From positions 21,846 to 46,167 of the forward strand of contig DDMF01000165.1 of assembly GCA_002340515.1 (NCBI GenBank): a DNA stretch of 24,322 nt, given 5' to 3'. The stretch comes from Rhodobacteraceae bacterium UBA2553. GTDB lineage: Bacteria > Pseudomonadota > Alphaproteobacteria > Rhodobacterales > Rhodobacteraceae. The position numbers and the translations under genes are program-made. The notes below the pieces were generated by a model. The model was not told where the DNA came from and searched no databases. It was given only the letters and a program-made list of their open reading frames with translations. This document shows, piece by piece, positions 1-6,769 of the stretch; positions within the stretch are counted from its first letter, which is position 1, and the number at the start of each line of letters is the position of its first letter.

Positions 1-274
1 GGCGGGCCGACGCCTCAAGCGTGGAACGCGCCACCTTGTCGTAACTGGTATCCGATTGCAGCACGCTTTGACGCGCAAGCAATTTCGTAATTGTTTCAGA
101 TGGTTCTTTACCAACTGGCTGCGCAAAACTGTGCGGCGCCGATCGTGTGACATCGGGGTCGCCCGAACCACTTGATTGGCCCAGCCTGTCACCGATGTTG
201 CCCATACAGCCTGCCAGGCTGATCGCCATTGCGATCAACAGGGGCACGCGTGAGATATCCCGCCCAAAAACCAA
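1..274 (-). CDS. Lipoprotein, probable TolC-like outer membrane protein (3' end outside window)
   Basis: The reading frame is open from a TTG at 274 to the left edge (91 codons seen). The TTG is preceded by GAGG at a 7-nt spacing, and it gives an arginine-containing n-region, a hydrophobic stretch and the lipobox LAGC with Cys at residue 23. A later in-frame GTG at 247 would leave no charged n-region. The protein should therefore be exported and lipidated. The segment around residues 70-91 (SDTSYDKVARSTLEASAR) resembles the start of the first repeat of TolC-family efflux proteins. This fits the neighbouring adhesin, which would need a type I secretion outer membrane channel. The lipoprotein call is seen in the sequence; the TolC call is inference from a short stretch and context. 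A different lipoprotein is possible. Confidence 0.55.
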   Translation of the reverse strand, partial: MVFGRDISRVPLLIAMAISLAGCMGNIGDRLGQSSGSGDPDVTRSAPHSFAQPVGKEPSETITKLLARQSVLQSDTSYDKVARSTLEASAR

Positions 275-304
275 AGTACTGCCTCGACTTTGTGTGTTAT
301 ATGC

Positions 305-332
305 AGGCCGCGGTCGTTTGGCGCCGCGGCCT
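305..332. terminator. GC-rich perfect stem-loop between adhesin and lipoprotein genes
   Basis: Arms AGGCCGCGG (305-313) and CCGCGGCCT (324-332) pair over 9 bp around a 10-nt loop. The stem lies 14 bp beyond the adhesin stop codon and upstream of the next gene on the same strand. There is no long T-run on either side, so it could be a weak intrinsic terminator, or an RNA 3'-end or stability element that lowers read-through from the adhesin into the lipoprotein gene. Confidence 0.5.
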
Positions 333-345
333 TGCTTTACTCGTA

Positions 346-3300
346 TTAGATAACGGTGACGACGTTGACATCCTCTTGGATGTACAGCGTGCCGCCGTCA
401 GACCCCAGGGTATAGACGTTGTAATCCGCCCCATCTATTGCCACGGTTTGTCCGGTTGCGGAGGCGCCAGCCGCTGTCACCGTGTCGCCGCTTCCGCCAT
501 GAATGGTCAGCTCGTTTGAGTTGTCCGACAGGGTCAAAAGTTGCTGTTCCGTGATGGTGATTGTATTGCTTTCGAAATTCTCCAGCAGGTCAATCGCTTC
601 GACATTGTAGTTCGCCAAGCCTGTCGCAGACAGGTCCAGTGCTGCACCGCCATTTTCAGTCACAATCAACGTGCTAGAGGCGTTTCCGGCATCATCCGTT
701 TCGGTCAGAACCAAACGCGACCCGTCTGGCAGGCCTCCGACCGGGTAGAAATTGTTCAATTCAAACCCGGTTGTGGGGCTGGTCGAGCCATCCGCGTTCA
801 GCAGCTCCAGCGACATGTCGGCAACATCACCGCCCGGATAAACGCCACTAACACTTCCGTCAGCGTTGTTCAGATACACGTTTGCATCAGGCGCATCAGG
901 CGCAATGGTATCGACATCAAATGTGTCGCTGACCGTACCCACGTTGCCCGCCGCATCGGTTGCGGTCACCGTCATGGTTACGGTTTTGTCGCCGGTTGGG
1001 ATCTGGCTTTCAGAAAAATCCACCGTCCAGTTGCCATTTGCGGCAACCGTCGCCTGCACTGGCGCGCCGCCATCAAGCGAGACGGTCACAGTCGAGCCCG
1101 GTTCCGTTGTGCCGGTAAAGGTCACACCTGCTTCGGCTTCGCTGGCATTCACAACGTCGTCGCCCGCAACCGCCCCTGCCGAGATCCCAAGGTTCGTCAC
1201 AATCGTGTCGATCTTGATGTCTTTCGAGATGTTGGCAGTGTTGCCAGCCGCATCCGTGGCCGTCACAACAACTGCGCTGGACAATTCGCCACCGGCCACG
1301 TCACCCGCAGCCACGTTGATCGTCCAACTGCCAGAGGCATCCACTGTTGCGGCTTGTGCTGGGTTGGTGCCGATTTTCACTTGTACCGTTGACCCAGCTT
1401 CGACCGTACCCGACAGCACAACGCCATCAGACAGTTCCTGTGCGTTGATCACATTATCGCCCGCCACCGGATTGGTGGTCATGGCGAAATTGGTCACAAG
1501 CGTGTCCACTTCAACCGTGTCGCTGACGGATTTTGAATTGCCATGTGTGTCGGTGATCGAGGCCGTGACATTCGCGATATATTCGCCCGACGCCACTTCG
1601 CTCGACAAGAAGGGCGCAGACCATTCGCCGTTTGCCGACGCGGTCACCACTTTCGACACACCGTGCAGAGTGACAGTCACGTTCATAAACGGTGTCGCGG
1701 TGCCCGAAATGATCACACCATCAGACGCTTCTTGCGCGTTGATCACATCATCCAGCTCTACCGGTTGCGACGACAAGGCCACGTCACCGGCCACCGTATC
1801 CACGGTCACGCCTTGCTTCATTTCCTTCACGTTCCCGGCCTGATCGGTCGAGGTGATGGTCATGAAAGTTGCGTATTCACCGGCCGGAATATCCGAGGAC
1901 GAGAAGTCCACGGTCCAATTGCCGCTGCTGTCCACGGTGGCGTCTTTGGTCACATTGCCGATTTTAATTTGTACGGTTGCGCCCTGTTCGGTGGTGCCGT
2001 TTAAGGTCAGTCCGCCAGTAACTTCACTGCCGTTCAACACGTTGTCGGCCAGTTGGGTATTAGCGTCGAGACCGAAGTTTTGAACCAAGGTGTCCACATC
2101 CAGCGACAAGGTCGAGGTTGCAACATTGCCCGCAGGGCTGGTGGCCGTCGCGGTGAATGTCACGTCATATTCACCGGTGTTAAAGTCGCCGCCGGGGATG
2201 TTCACCGACCAGCTGCCATCTGCGGCCACGGTTGCATTATAGCTGCCGCCACCGGACATCGCGATCGACACGGTTGCGCCCGGCAAAGCTTGACCGGTCA
2301 GAACCACACCGTCTGCAACTTCTGCGGCGTTGATGACATTGTCGCCTTCCACCGGAGTGGAGGAGAAGGTCACGCCAGCGGTTGTATCCACATCCACCGA
2401 GCTGTTGATGGTTTTCGTGTTGCCATGCGCGTCCGTGGCTGTGACCGAAATCGCGGCCTCATATTTGCCCTCTGGAATACCGGTAGAGGATACATTCAGC
2501 GTCCAATTGCCGTTCGCATCCACAGTCGCCGGCATATCGGTACCGTGGAAGTTGACCATCACGGTTGATCCCGGCTGCGCCGTCCCGGTCAGGGTGATCC
2601 CGGCAGAGGCTTCGCCCATATTGATCAGATCGTCACTGCCCGCAAAGCCACCGTTCAGCGACACTTCGGCCACCGTATCAACCACCAGTGTTTCGGTGGC
2701 GGTGGACGTGTTCCCAAAGCTGTCCTTCGAGGTGATCTTCACGTCGGTTTCATATTCACCGGTGGTGATTTCAGTCGAAGAGAAGGTCACGGTCCAGCTG
2801 CCATCTTCGCCAACTGTGGTTGAATGGGTTGTGCCGTTGATTTCAACATCAATTGACGCGCCCGCTTCGCCGTTCCCGGAAATCTCAACACCGTCGCTGT
2901 GATCATCGGCATTCACGGTCACGCCAACAGATTGGGTGCCGCCGGTGACTTCAATAACAGGCGGGGTTGTGTCGATCGTTACACTCGGCGCGTCAGGGTC
3001 ATGTACGGTTCCGTCTTCGTCCGTCACCTTCACATTGACATCATAGTTGCCGTCGCCGGGGAAATCATCGCCCTCAAAGGCCGCTTCCCATGTGCCGTCT
3101 TCGCCGACGGTTGTGGTGACGGTTTTATCGCCAATCGTGACCTCTACGGTCGCGCCTGGTGTACCAGTCCCTGTGATCGTGATGCTTTCGTCGTCCGGGC
3201 CGCCGACTGAAACAGGCGTCTCAGGATTGTCGACCGTCGCACCGCTGTCGCCGTCACCGCCGCCGCCAAGCAACGCGCCGCCAGCACCAACTGCGCCAAC

Positions 3301-3780
3301 AACCGGCAAAATGCCCGCCGCAGCGCCGCCACCGGCCCCCAACAGGCCCAGCCCCAACGCCTGGGTCACTTCTTCGCCCTCAGCAGCCACGATGGTCTCT
3401 GCCACGACTGGACTTTCAGGGAATACCATCGCGTCCAGGTGGCTCCATTTGCCCCAAGTGGTTGCTTCGGTAAAGGTCACATGCCCGCTGGCATCCAAGG
3501 ATGCCTCGACCAGGGTTCCGTCCTCGTTCAGGTACAGTTTGTTTTCCTGCACACCGTTTTCGGCGAAAAAGCCGTCGAGCACGATTTTCCGACCATCTGC
3601 CAGATAAAGTTCAAGGTTTTCACCCGCACGCAGATATTCGCGCACGTCCGCCCGTCGCATGTTCAAAGACACCGCGCCGTCGTCACCAAGATTAAGAGTA
3701 TCAGAAATTCCGGATTCGATCAGTGATCCATGCTGGACAAAACCAGTATGGTCACGGACGATAAAGTCAATCGCCTGCAT
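346..3780 (-). CDS. Large BapA/LapA-type adhesin with Ig-like repeats, type I secreted
   Basis: This 1144-residue acidic protein has no cysteine that I can find. Residues 1-120 match the prefix domain of BapA/Bap/LapF-family adhesins, ending in the typical W-x2-W-x2-L...FPE stretch. A Gly/Ala-rich hydrophobic segment follows (about 141-175). Eight Ig-like repeats of about 97 residues each (about 183-968) carry the pattern D-x-(V/I)-N...E...G-V-x-(L/F)-(T/S)-G-T...G-(S/A)-T-V near the start and V-D-T at the end. The last 174 residues contain a module with DLLENF and LTIHGG, and the protein ends in YNVYTLGSDGGTLYIQEDV and a short hydrophobic tail, like type I secretion C-termini. No GGxGxD RTX nonapeptides were seen. 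Expected role: a surface or biofilm adhesin exported in one step by a type I system and perhaps held by its N-terminal module in the outer membrane channel. The adjacent TolC-like fragment supports this. ATG 3780 is preceded by GGCGG at 5 nt. Confidence 0.85.
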   Translation of the reverse strand: MQAIDFIVRDHTGFVQHGSLIESGISDTLNLGDDGAVSLNMRRADVREYLRAGENLELYLADGRKIVLDGFFAENGVQENKLYLNEDGTLVEASLDASGHVTFTEATTWGKWSHLDAMVFPESPVVAETIVAAEGEEVTQALGLGLLGAGGGAAAGILPVVGAVGAGGALLGGGGDGDSGATVDNPETPVSVGGPDDESITITGTGTPGATVEVTIGDKTVTTTVGEDGTWEAAFEGDDFPGDGNYDVNVKVTDEDGTVHDPDAPSVTIDTTPPVIEVTGGTQSVGVTVNADDHSDGVEISGNGEAGASIDVEINGTTHSTTVGEDGSWTVTFSSTEITTGEYETDVKITSKDSFGNTSTATETLVVDTVAEVSLNGGFAGSDDLINMGEASAGITLTGTAQPGSTVMVNFHGTDMPATVDANGNWTLNVSSTGIPEGKYEAAISVTATDAHGNTKTINSSVDVDTTAGVTFSSTPVEGDNVINAAEVADGVVLTGQALPGATVSIAMSGGGSYNATVAADGSWSVNIPGGDFNTGEYDVTFTATATSPAGNVATSTLSLDVDTLVQNFGLDANTQLADNVLNGSEVTGGLTLNGTTEQGATVQIKIGNVTKDATVDSSGNWTVDFSSSDIPAGEYATFMTITSTDQAGNVKEMKQGVTVDTVAGDVALSSQPVELDDVINAQEASDGVIISGTATPFMNVTVTLHGVSKVVTASANGEWSAPFLSSEVASGEYIANVTASITDTHGNSKSVSDTVEVDTLVTNFAMTTNPVAGDNVINAQELSDGVVLSGTVEAGSTVQVKIGTNPAQAATVDASGSWTINVAAGDVAGGELSSAVVVTATDAAGNTANISKDIKIDTIVTNLGISAGAVAGDDVVNASEAEAGVTFTGTTEPGSTVTVSLDGGAPVQATVAANGNWTVDFSESQIPTGDKTVTMTVTATDAAGNVGTVSDTFDVDTIAPDAPDANVYLNNADGSVSGVYPGGDVADMSLELLNADGSTSPTTGFELNNFYPVGGLPDGSRLVLTETDDAGNASSTLIVTENGGAALDLSATGLANYNVEAIDLLENFESNTITITEQQLLTLSDNSNELTIHGGSGDTVTAAGASATGQTVAIDGADYNVYTLGSDGGTLYIQEDVNVVTVI
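877..3234 (-). repeat. Eight tandem Ig-like domain repeats inside the adhesin gene
   Basis: The translation shows eight consecutive copies of about 97 codons. Each has the same core: an acidic start with V-I-N and E, a G-x-V-x-(L/I)-(S/T)-G-T strand, G-(A/S)-T-V, G-x-W, G-x-Y, and a closing V-D-T. Copies 3-8 share the D-(D/N/L)-(L/V)-(I/L/V)-N start, while copies 1-2 are more divergent. Boundaries are approximate. Such repeats can expand or contract by recombination, and they set the reach of the adhesin from the cell surface. Confidence 0.8.
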
Positions 3781-4096
3781 AGCTACCGCCTACCTCAAAA
3801 TATACTTCGACCTTGTTTTTTTGGCCGATTTGTTGCTCTAAGCACGTAGCTACCTTAATTTCGCCATAATTTCTAGTCGCAAACTCTTGAGAACACACAA
3901 AATGTCGTGTTGAACCAGACATGTTGTAAAAGAGCACTAATGCATTTGGCGCGACTACTGCACATGTTCAGCTGCAATTTGCCTGTAGATGCGCCGCTCA
4001 GATTTGATTGAATTTAGCCTATTTAGGAAGTTTCCCAATTTTTTCGCTTTTCGCTCTTGCGCCCCCCAGCCCAACTCGCTAAATCCCCCTCACCGC
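3781..4096. other. AT-rich intergenic region upstream of adhesin and tRNA
   Basis: About 316 bp lie between the adhesin start (minus strand) and tRNA-Arg (plus strand), so both promoters should be here. The stretch is clearly more AT-rich than its neighbours, with several T-runs (for example near 3815-3822 and 4040-4046). I see no plausible gene and no sharply defined promoter pair. A repeated CTACC/GTAGCTACC-like word occurs at about 3781-3795 and 3847-3854, but it is too short to interpret. Confidence 0.5.
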
Positions 4097-4173
4097 GCTC
4101 TGGTAGCTCAGCTGGATAGAGTACTTGACTACGAATCAAGGGGTCGGGGGTTCGAATCCTCCCCAGAGCGCCA
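4097..4173 (+). tRNA. tRNA-Arg (anticodon ACG)
   Basis: A 77-nt cloverleaf can be folded by eye. The acceptor stem GCTCTGG pairs with CCAGAGC, followed by discriminator G and encoded CCA. The D-stem is GCTC with GAGT (one wobble pair). The anticodon stem CTTGA/TCAAG encloses loop CTACGAA, giving anticodon ACG (inosine-modified in the mature tRNA, reading CGN arginine codons). The T-arm is GGGGG-TTCGAAT-CCTCC. All standard invariant positions are present. tRNA 3' ends are common targets of tyrosine recombinases, and gene-poor DNA follows directly. Confidence 0.97.
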
Positions 4174-4807
4174 TTACAAACAATGTGAGACGACACATAG
4201 TTCTGCCATCTGGCACTCATAGTCGTTCCATTGGCGATAGCTGATTACCTTTGCGCCGCATAGCTAAGTCTTCGACCATGTGGTGGCGTTGAACATATTT
4301 CCCCTTTAAAATCTGATTTTGAGCGAAGTCCTTCAGGGCGCTCGTCTATAATACCTGCTCCCGGCGAGGGTTGGGGGTAACAATACAATTCGATGGGGTT
4401 GGTGCGACCCGCAGGCACTAGCCGAGGATACGGTCCCGTCTAATTGTATTGCAGGCGCGCGGGGACGAGGTCCCCTAGCTCTTTTGCTTCGGTTGATCGG
4501 GCAAAAAAATGAGGAAGTAGAAATTTCGCGTTTTTCAACAGAAGGGCGGATTCCGGGCTTTCGCCGCGAGCGCGAAATGGCCGGGTAACATCTACGAAAC
4601 CGGACCTTCACACGAAGCCGTCTCCACGGGCCTCTGATCCACCAAGGTGGCGGCAAAGCAGAACATCGCTACAGATGCGAAAGCATCTTGTATGACGGCA
4701 GAATCGGAGACGGTGAACCTTTGAGTGCTCAGCTTCAGGGGCAACGAGGGCAGCCAGCTACTCTCTTAGCTCAAGACGCTTTCAGGCCCAAAAACTGACG
4801 ACGAATA
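4174..4807. other. Gene-poor, structure-rich stretch after tRNA-Arg
   Basis: About 634 bp contain no credible coding sequence. The longest frame (minus strand, about 4333-4656) is Arg/Pro-rich and has no recognisable family. Several inverted repeats stand out: CAATACAATT (4381-4390) with AATTGTATTG (4442-4451); GGGGAC-GAG-GTCCCC (4461-4475) followed by a T-rich TAGCTCTTTT; TTTCGC/GCGAAA around 4560-4578; and AGATGC-GAAA-GCATCT (4673-4688). The stretch may hold a small RNA and/or debris of an old insertion at the tRNA. Confidence 0.5.
4381..4485 (+). ncRNA. Candidate structured RNA ending in a terminator-like hairpin
   Basis: A closing 10-bp stem (4381-4390 with 4442-4451) encloses 51 nt. These can themselves form small hairpins (GGGT...ACCC near 4396-4410, ACGG-TCC-CGT near 4430-4439). 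Just after it lies GGGGAC-GAG-GTCCCC (4461-4475), then TAGCTCTTTT, which looks like a plus-strand intrinsic terminator. I do not recognise a known RNA family; in particular I see no SRP GGAAGGGAGCA-type motif. Transcription is not shown by the sequence. Confidence 0.3.
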
Positions 4808-5197
4808 TTAATCCAGGTAGCCAGACGCGGCGATCAGGTTTGCTGTGGCTCCGCTGCAGGCCATTGGCACGTCATAGACGACGGCAAGTCTGCTCAATGC
4901 CTTCAGATCGACGTCATGTGGATGTGGGGAGAGTGGATCCGTGAAGAATATGAGCAAGTCGATACCGTCATCGGCAATCATCGCTCCGATTTGTTGATCC
5001 CCACCAAGAGGCCCGCTTTTTGTCACCTGGATATGCAATTGAGGACAGCATTCTTGTATGATGCCACCAGTCGTAGCCGTGGCGTATATGTTGTGGCGCT
5101 TCAGCTTCGTTTGATTGTTGAATACCCAGGTGGCCAAAGATCGCTTCTTTAGATCATGTGCGATAAGGGCGATGTTTTTTGGCTTAGGTTTCAGCAT
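4808..5197 (-). CDS. mgsA: Methylglyoxal synthase
   Basis: This 129-residue cytoplasmic enzyme should convert dihydroxyacetone phosphate to methylglyoxal and phosphate, a bypass that relieves sugar-phosphate build-up. It aligns by eye over its whole length with E. coli MgsA. Conserved segments are AHD (13-15), ATATTGG (39-45), SGPLGGDQQIGA (61-72), FFTDPL (84-89), HPHDVDLKAL (92-101) and the C-terminal CSGATANLI. The family's catalytic and phosphate-binding residues correspond to H14, D67, D87, H94 and D97, so the enzyme looks intact. Its ATG overlaps the end of the upstream aldolase fragment by 7 nt, indicating translational coupling. It is the last gene of the minus-strand run; no clear terminator follows before the tRNA. 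Confidence 0.93.
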   Translation of the reverse strand: MLKPKPKNIALIAHDLKKRSLATWVFNNQTKLKRHNIYATATTGGIIQECCPQLHIQVTKSGPLGGDQQIGAMIADDGIDLLIFFTDPLSPHPHDVDLKALSRLAVVYDVPMACSGATANLIAASGYLD

Positions 5198-5601
5198 GAG
5201 GCTTGTCCCAGTTGGGACGCGTGGTGGGCACGGGTCTCGATTTCAGCCCAGTTGCGTGACCTGAGCAAGCTGGTCGGCGCGATCCAAGAGCCACCGACAC
5301 ACATTACGTTTCCCAATTCCAGGTAATGCGTTGCTTTTTCAGGGGTGATCCCCCCCGTCGGGCAGAACTGCACAAGTGGCAGCGGCCCACCGAATGAACG
5401 TAGCGCCGACCGACCGCCGCTCGCCTCTGCCGGGAAGAACTTTTGTGCGGTGTAGCCTTTCTCAAGCAAGGTCATTACCTCGCTTGCGGTGGCGGCACCG
5501 GGCAGCAATGGCAAACCCGTTTCTTCACAGGCGTCCAATAGCCGATCTGTCGCACCCGGGGACACACCGAAACTGGCACCCGCCTGCTTTGCTGCGCGCA
5601 C
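5191..5601 (-). pseudogene. eda: KDPG aldolase (Eda), N-terminal third missing
   Basis: The 136-residue frame matches the C-terminal two thirds of 2-keto-3-deoxy-6-phosphogluconate aldolase, the last step of the Entner-Doudoroff pathway. Visible are AGASFGVSPG (7-16), LPLLPGAATASEVM, the Schiff-base lysine in QKFFPAEA, FCPTGGI and CVGGSW. Full-length Eda is about 210 residues; roughly the first 79 are absent, including the first barrel strands, the catalytic Glu region (EVTLRT) and the GAGTV strand. Family similarity starts exactly at the GTG (5601). The in-frame codons upstream are open but unrelated, overlapping the end of the racemase gene. AAGGA stands only 3 nt before the GTG. A functional TIM barrel is unlikely, so this is best read as a deletion or recombination remnant. 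The frame itself is clean, with no internal stops, so the loss is either recent or the fragment is retained to couple translation to mgsA. Confidence 0.8.
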
Positions 5602-5647
5602 GTTTCCTTTTTTGTGATTTGAGGTTGGTTCGTCTAGGCGAGGTTTT

Positions 5648-6769
5648 TCAAACCAGCGTAAGGTGTTCGGACTTGCCCTGGATTTGTCGCGGTTGTTTTG
5701 CGGGCAGATCAGTGAGTAGTTTCACTTCGATGTCGGGCGCAGCCATTGCATGCATCAACGCTTTGTAGTTCATCTGAAACCTCACTTCGGATCCCAACCT
5801 CAACGTGGATCGGTTCGCCCCAATAAGGAGGTGATCGCTGGTGGCACCGATCAATATGCACCCTTCAGCCATTGAAAGCCCCAGAACGTCCGTGTCCTGA
5901 TGCCCCATCGCTAGGACAAGGCGCGTGGAGACACCATTGTTTGGCACGATGCGAAATTTTGTCAGGGCTGGATCAGTCACAGCGATGGAGAAAGGCGCAG
6001 GTTTTTCACCTGTTTCGATAACTTCGGCGACAAGGGTGAAGGCGTCCGTATGCATTCCTCCGATCCGGTCGCCAGACACTGGTTCAACACCCAGAAGAAT
6101 TGCCTCCCCCAGTCTTAGGTCGTTGATGCGGCCAGTATCTTGACTTCCAAGCGCCCAAGGCAAGTTTGCAGAATTGCCGCCGGACACGGTTTTCAAGAAT
6201 GGGCCACACATCCCCTCTATTTCGTTCGCAAGGTCGCAAAGAGAGGCCATTTGAGACGCAGTGGGGGCGACCCCGTTCAGACAAGCAAAGTTTGCACCAA
6301 TGCCGTTCAACGCCACCCCTTGCATCGCCATGACTTGCTGGGCAACTTCAGCCACGTTCTCGGGTAAAATACCTTCGCGTCGATCGCCCATCTCGACCAT
6401 CAGTATGATACCGTGAACCTTATCTGTGCGGATGGCGGCAGACGCCAAGGCCGCAATGACAACAATCTCTGTGTTATAGCTCGCTTCACAGAGCTGAACG
6501 ACCTCATCGACCTGACTTAACATTGGCGTTCGGATCAGCGTGACCGGGCATGTGATGCCTGCTTGGCGTAGCCTCTGCACATTGCTTATACGTGCGTCCG
6601 CCAGCCCCAAGGCACCACCCTCCAGCATAGCCTGAGCGATCGCAGGATGCCCGCAGACAGCCTTGGTAACGCCTGTGATGCCGATGCCACGCCGGCCCAC
6701 CCGCCGAACGACAGTTTGAGCGTTGCGACGTATCTTGTCCAGATCCACTTCGATGCGTGGGCAGCTCAT
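5648..6769 (-). CDS. PLP-dependent amino acid racemase, alanine/ornithine racemase-like family
   Basis: This 373-residue protein has the alanine-racemase N-terminal fold. It has an early IEVDLDKIRRNAQ strand-helix and a VTKAVCGHP segment in which K36 should bind PLP. Later come IRTPML, MVEMGDRREGI, GANFACLNG, TVSGGNSANLPWA (about residue 195-208) and LRLGEAILLG. This layout matches the 'alanine/ornithine racemase' group (COG3457-like) rather than Alr or D-threonine aldolase. The expected reaction is racemisation of an amino acid; the substrate cannot be read from the sequence. The start ATG at 6769 overlaps the stop of the upstream DUF1611 gene in an ATGA-type junction, so the two are almost certainly co-translated. 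The stop is 46 bp before the eda remnant. Confidence 0.82.
   Translation of the reverse strand: MSCPRIEVDLDKIRRNAQTVVRRVGRRGIGITGVTKAVCGHPAIAQAMLEGGALGLADARISNVQRLRQAGITCPVTLIRTPMLSQVDEVVQLCEASYNTEIVVIAALASAAIRTDKVHGIILMVEMGDRREGILPENVAEVAQQVMAMQGVALNGIGANFACLNGVAPTASQMASLCDLANEIEGMCGPFLKTVSGGNSANLPWALGSQDTGRINDLRLGEAILLGVEPVSGDRIGGMHTDAFTLVAEVIETGEKPAPFSIAVTDPALTKFRIVPNNGVSTRLVLAMGHQDTDVLGLSMAEGCILIGATSDHLLIGANRSTLRLGSEVRFQMNYKALMHAMAAPDIEVKLLTDLPAKQPRQIQGKSEHLTLV

Noticed and set aside
866..1843. 325-codon plus-strand open frame opposite the adhesin
   Set aside because: It is a mirror of the repetitive, codon-biased adhesin gene; the translation is a low-complexity V/S/T/P-rich sequence without any family, signal or ribosome binding site. 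The same holds for the other long plus-strand frames at 541-3607.
4200..4300. Minus-strand peptide MVEDLAMRRKGNQLSPMERL, faintly like the start of an integrase core-binding domain
   Set aside because: Only about 20 residues before a stop. The likeness to RMIEDMxMR-type sequences is too short to call a remnant without a search.
4333..4656. 107-codon minus-strand frame after the tRNA
   Set aside because: Very rich in Arg, Pro and Ser, no recognisable motif, no good ribosome binding site, and it crosses the strong stems at 4381-4475, which suggests RNA or non-coding DNA instead.
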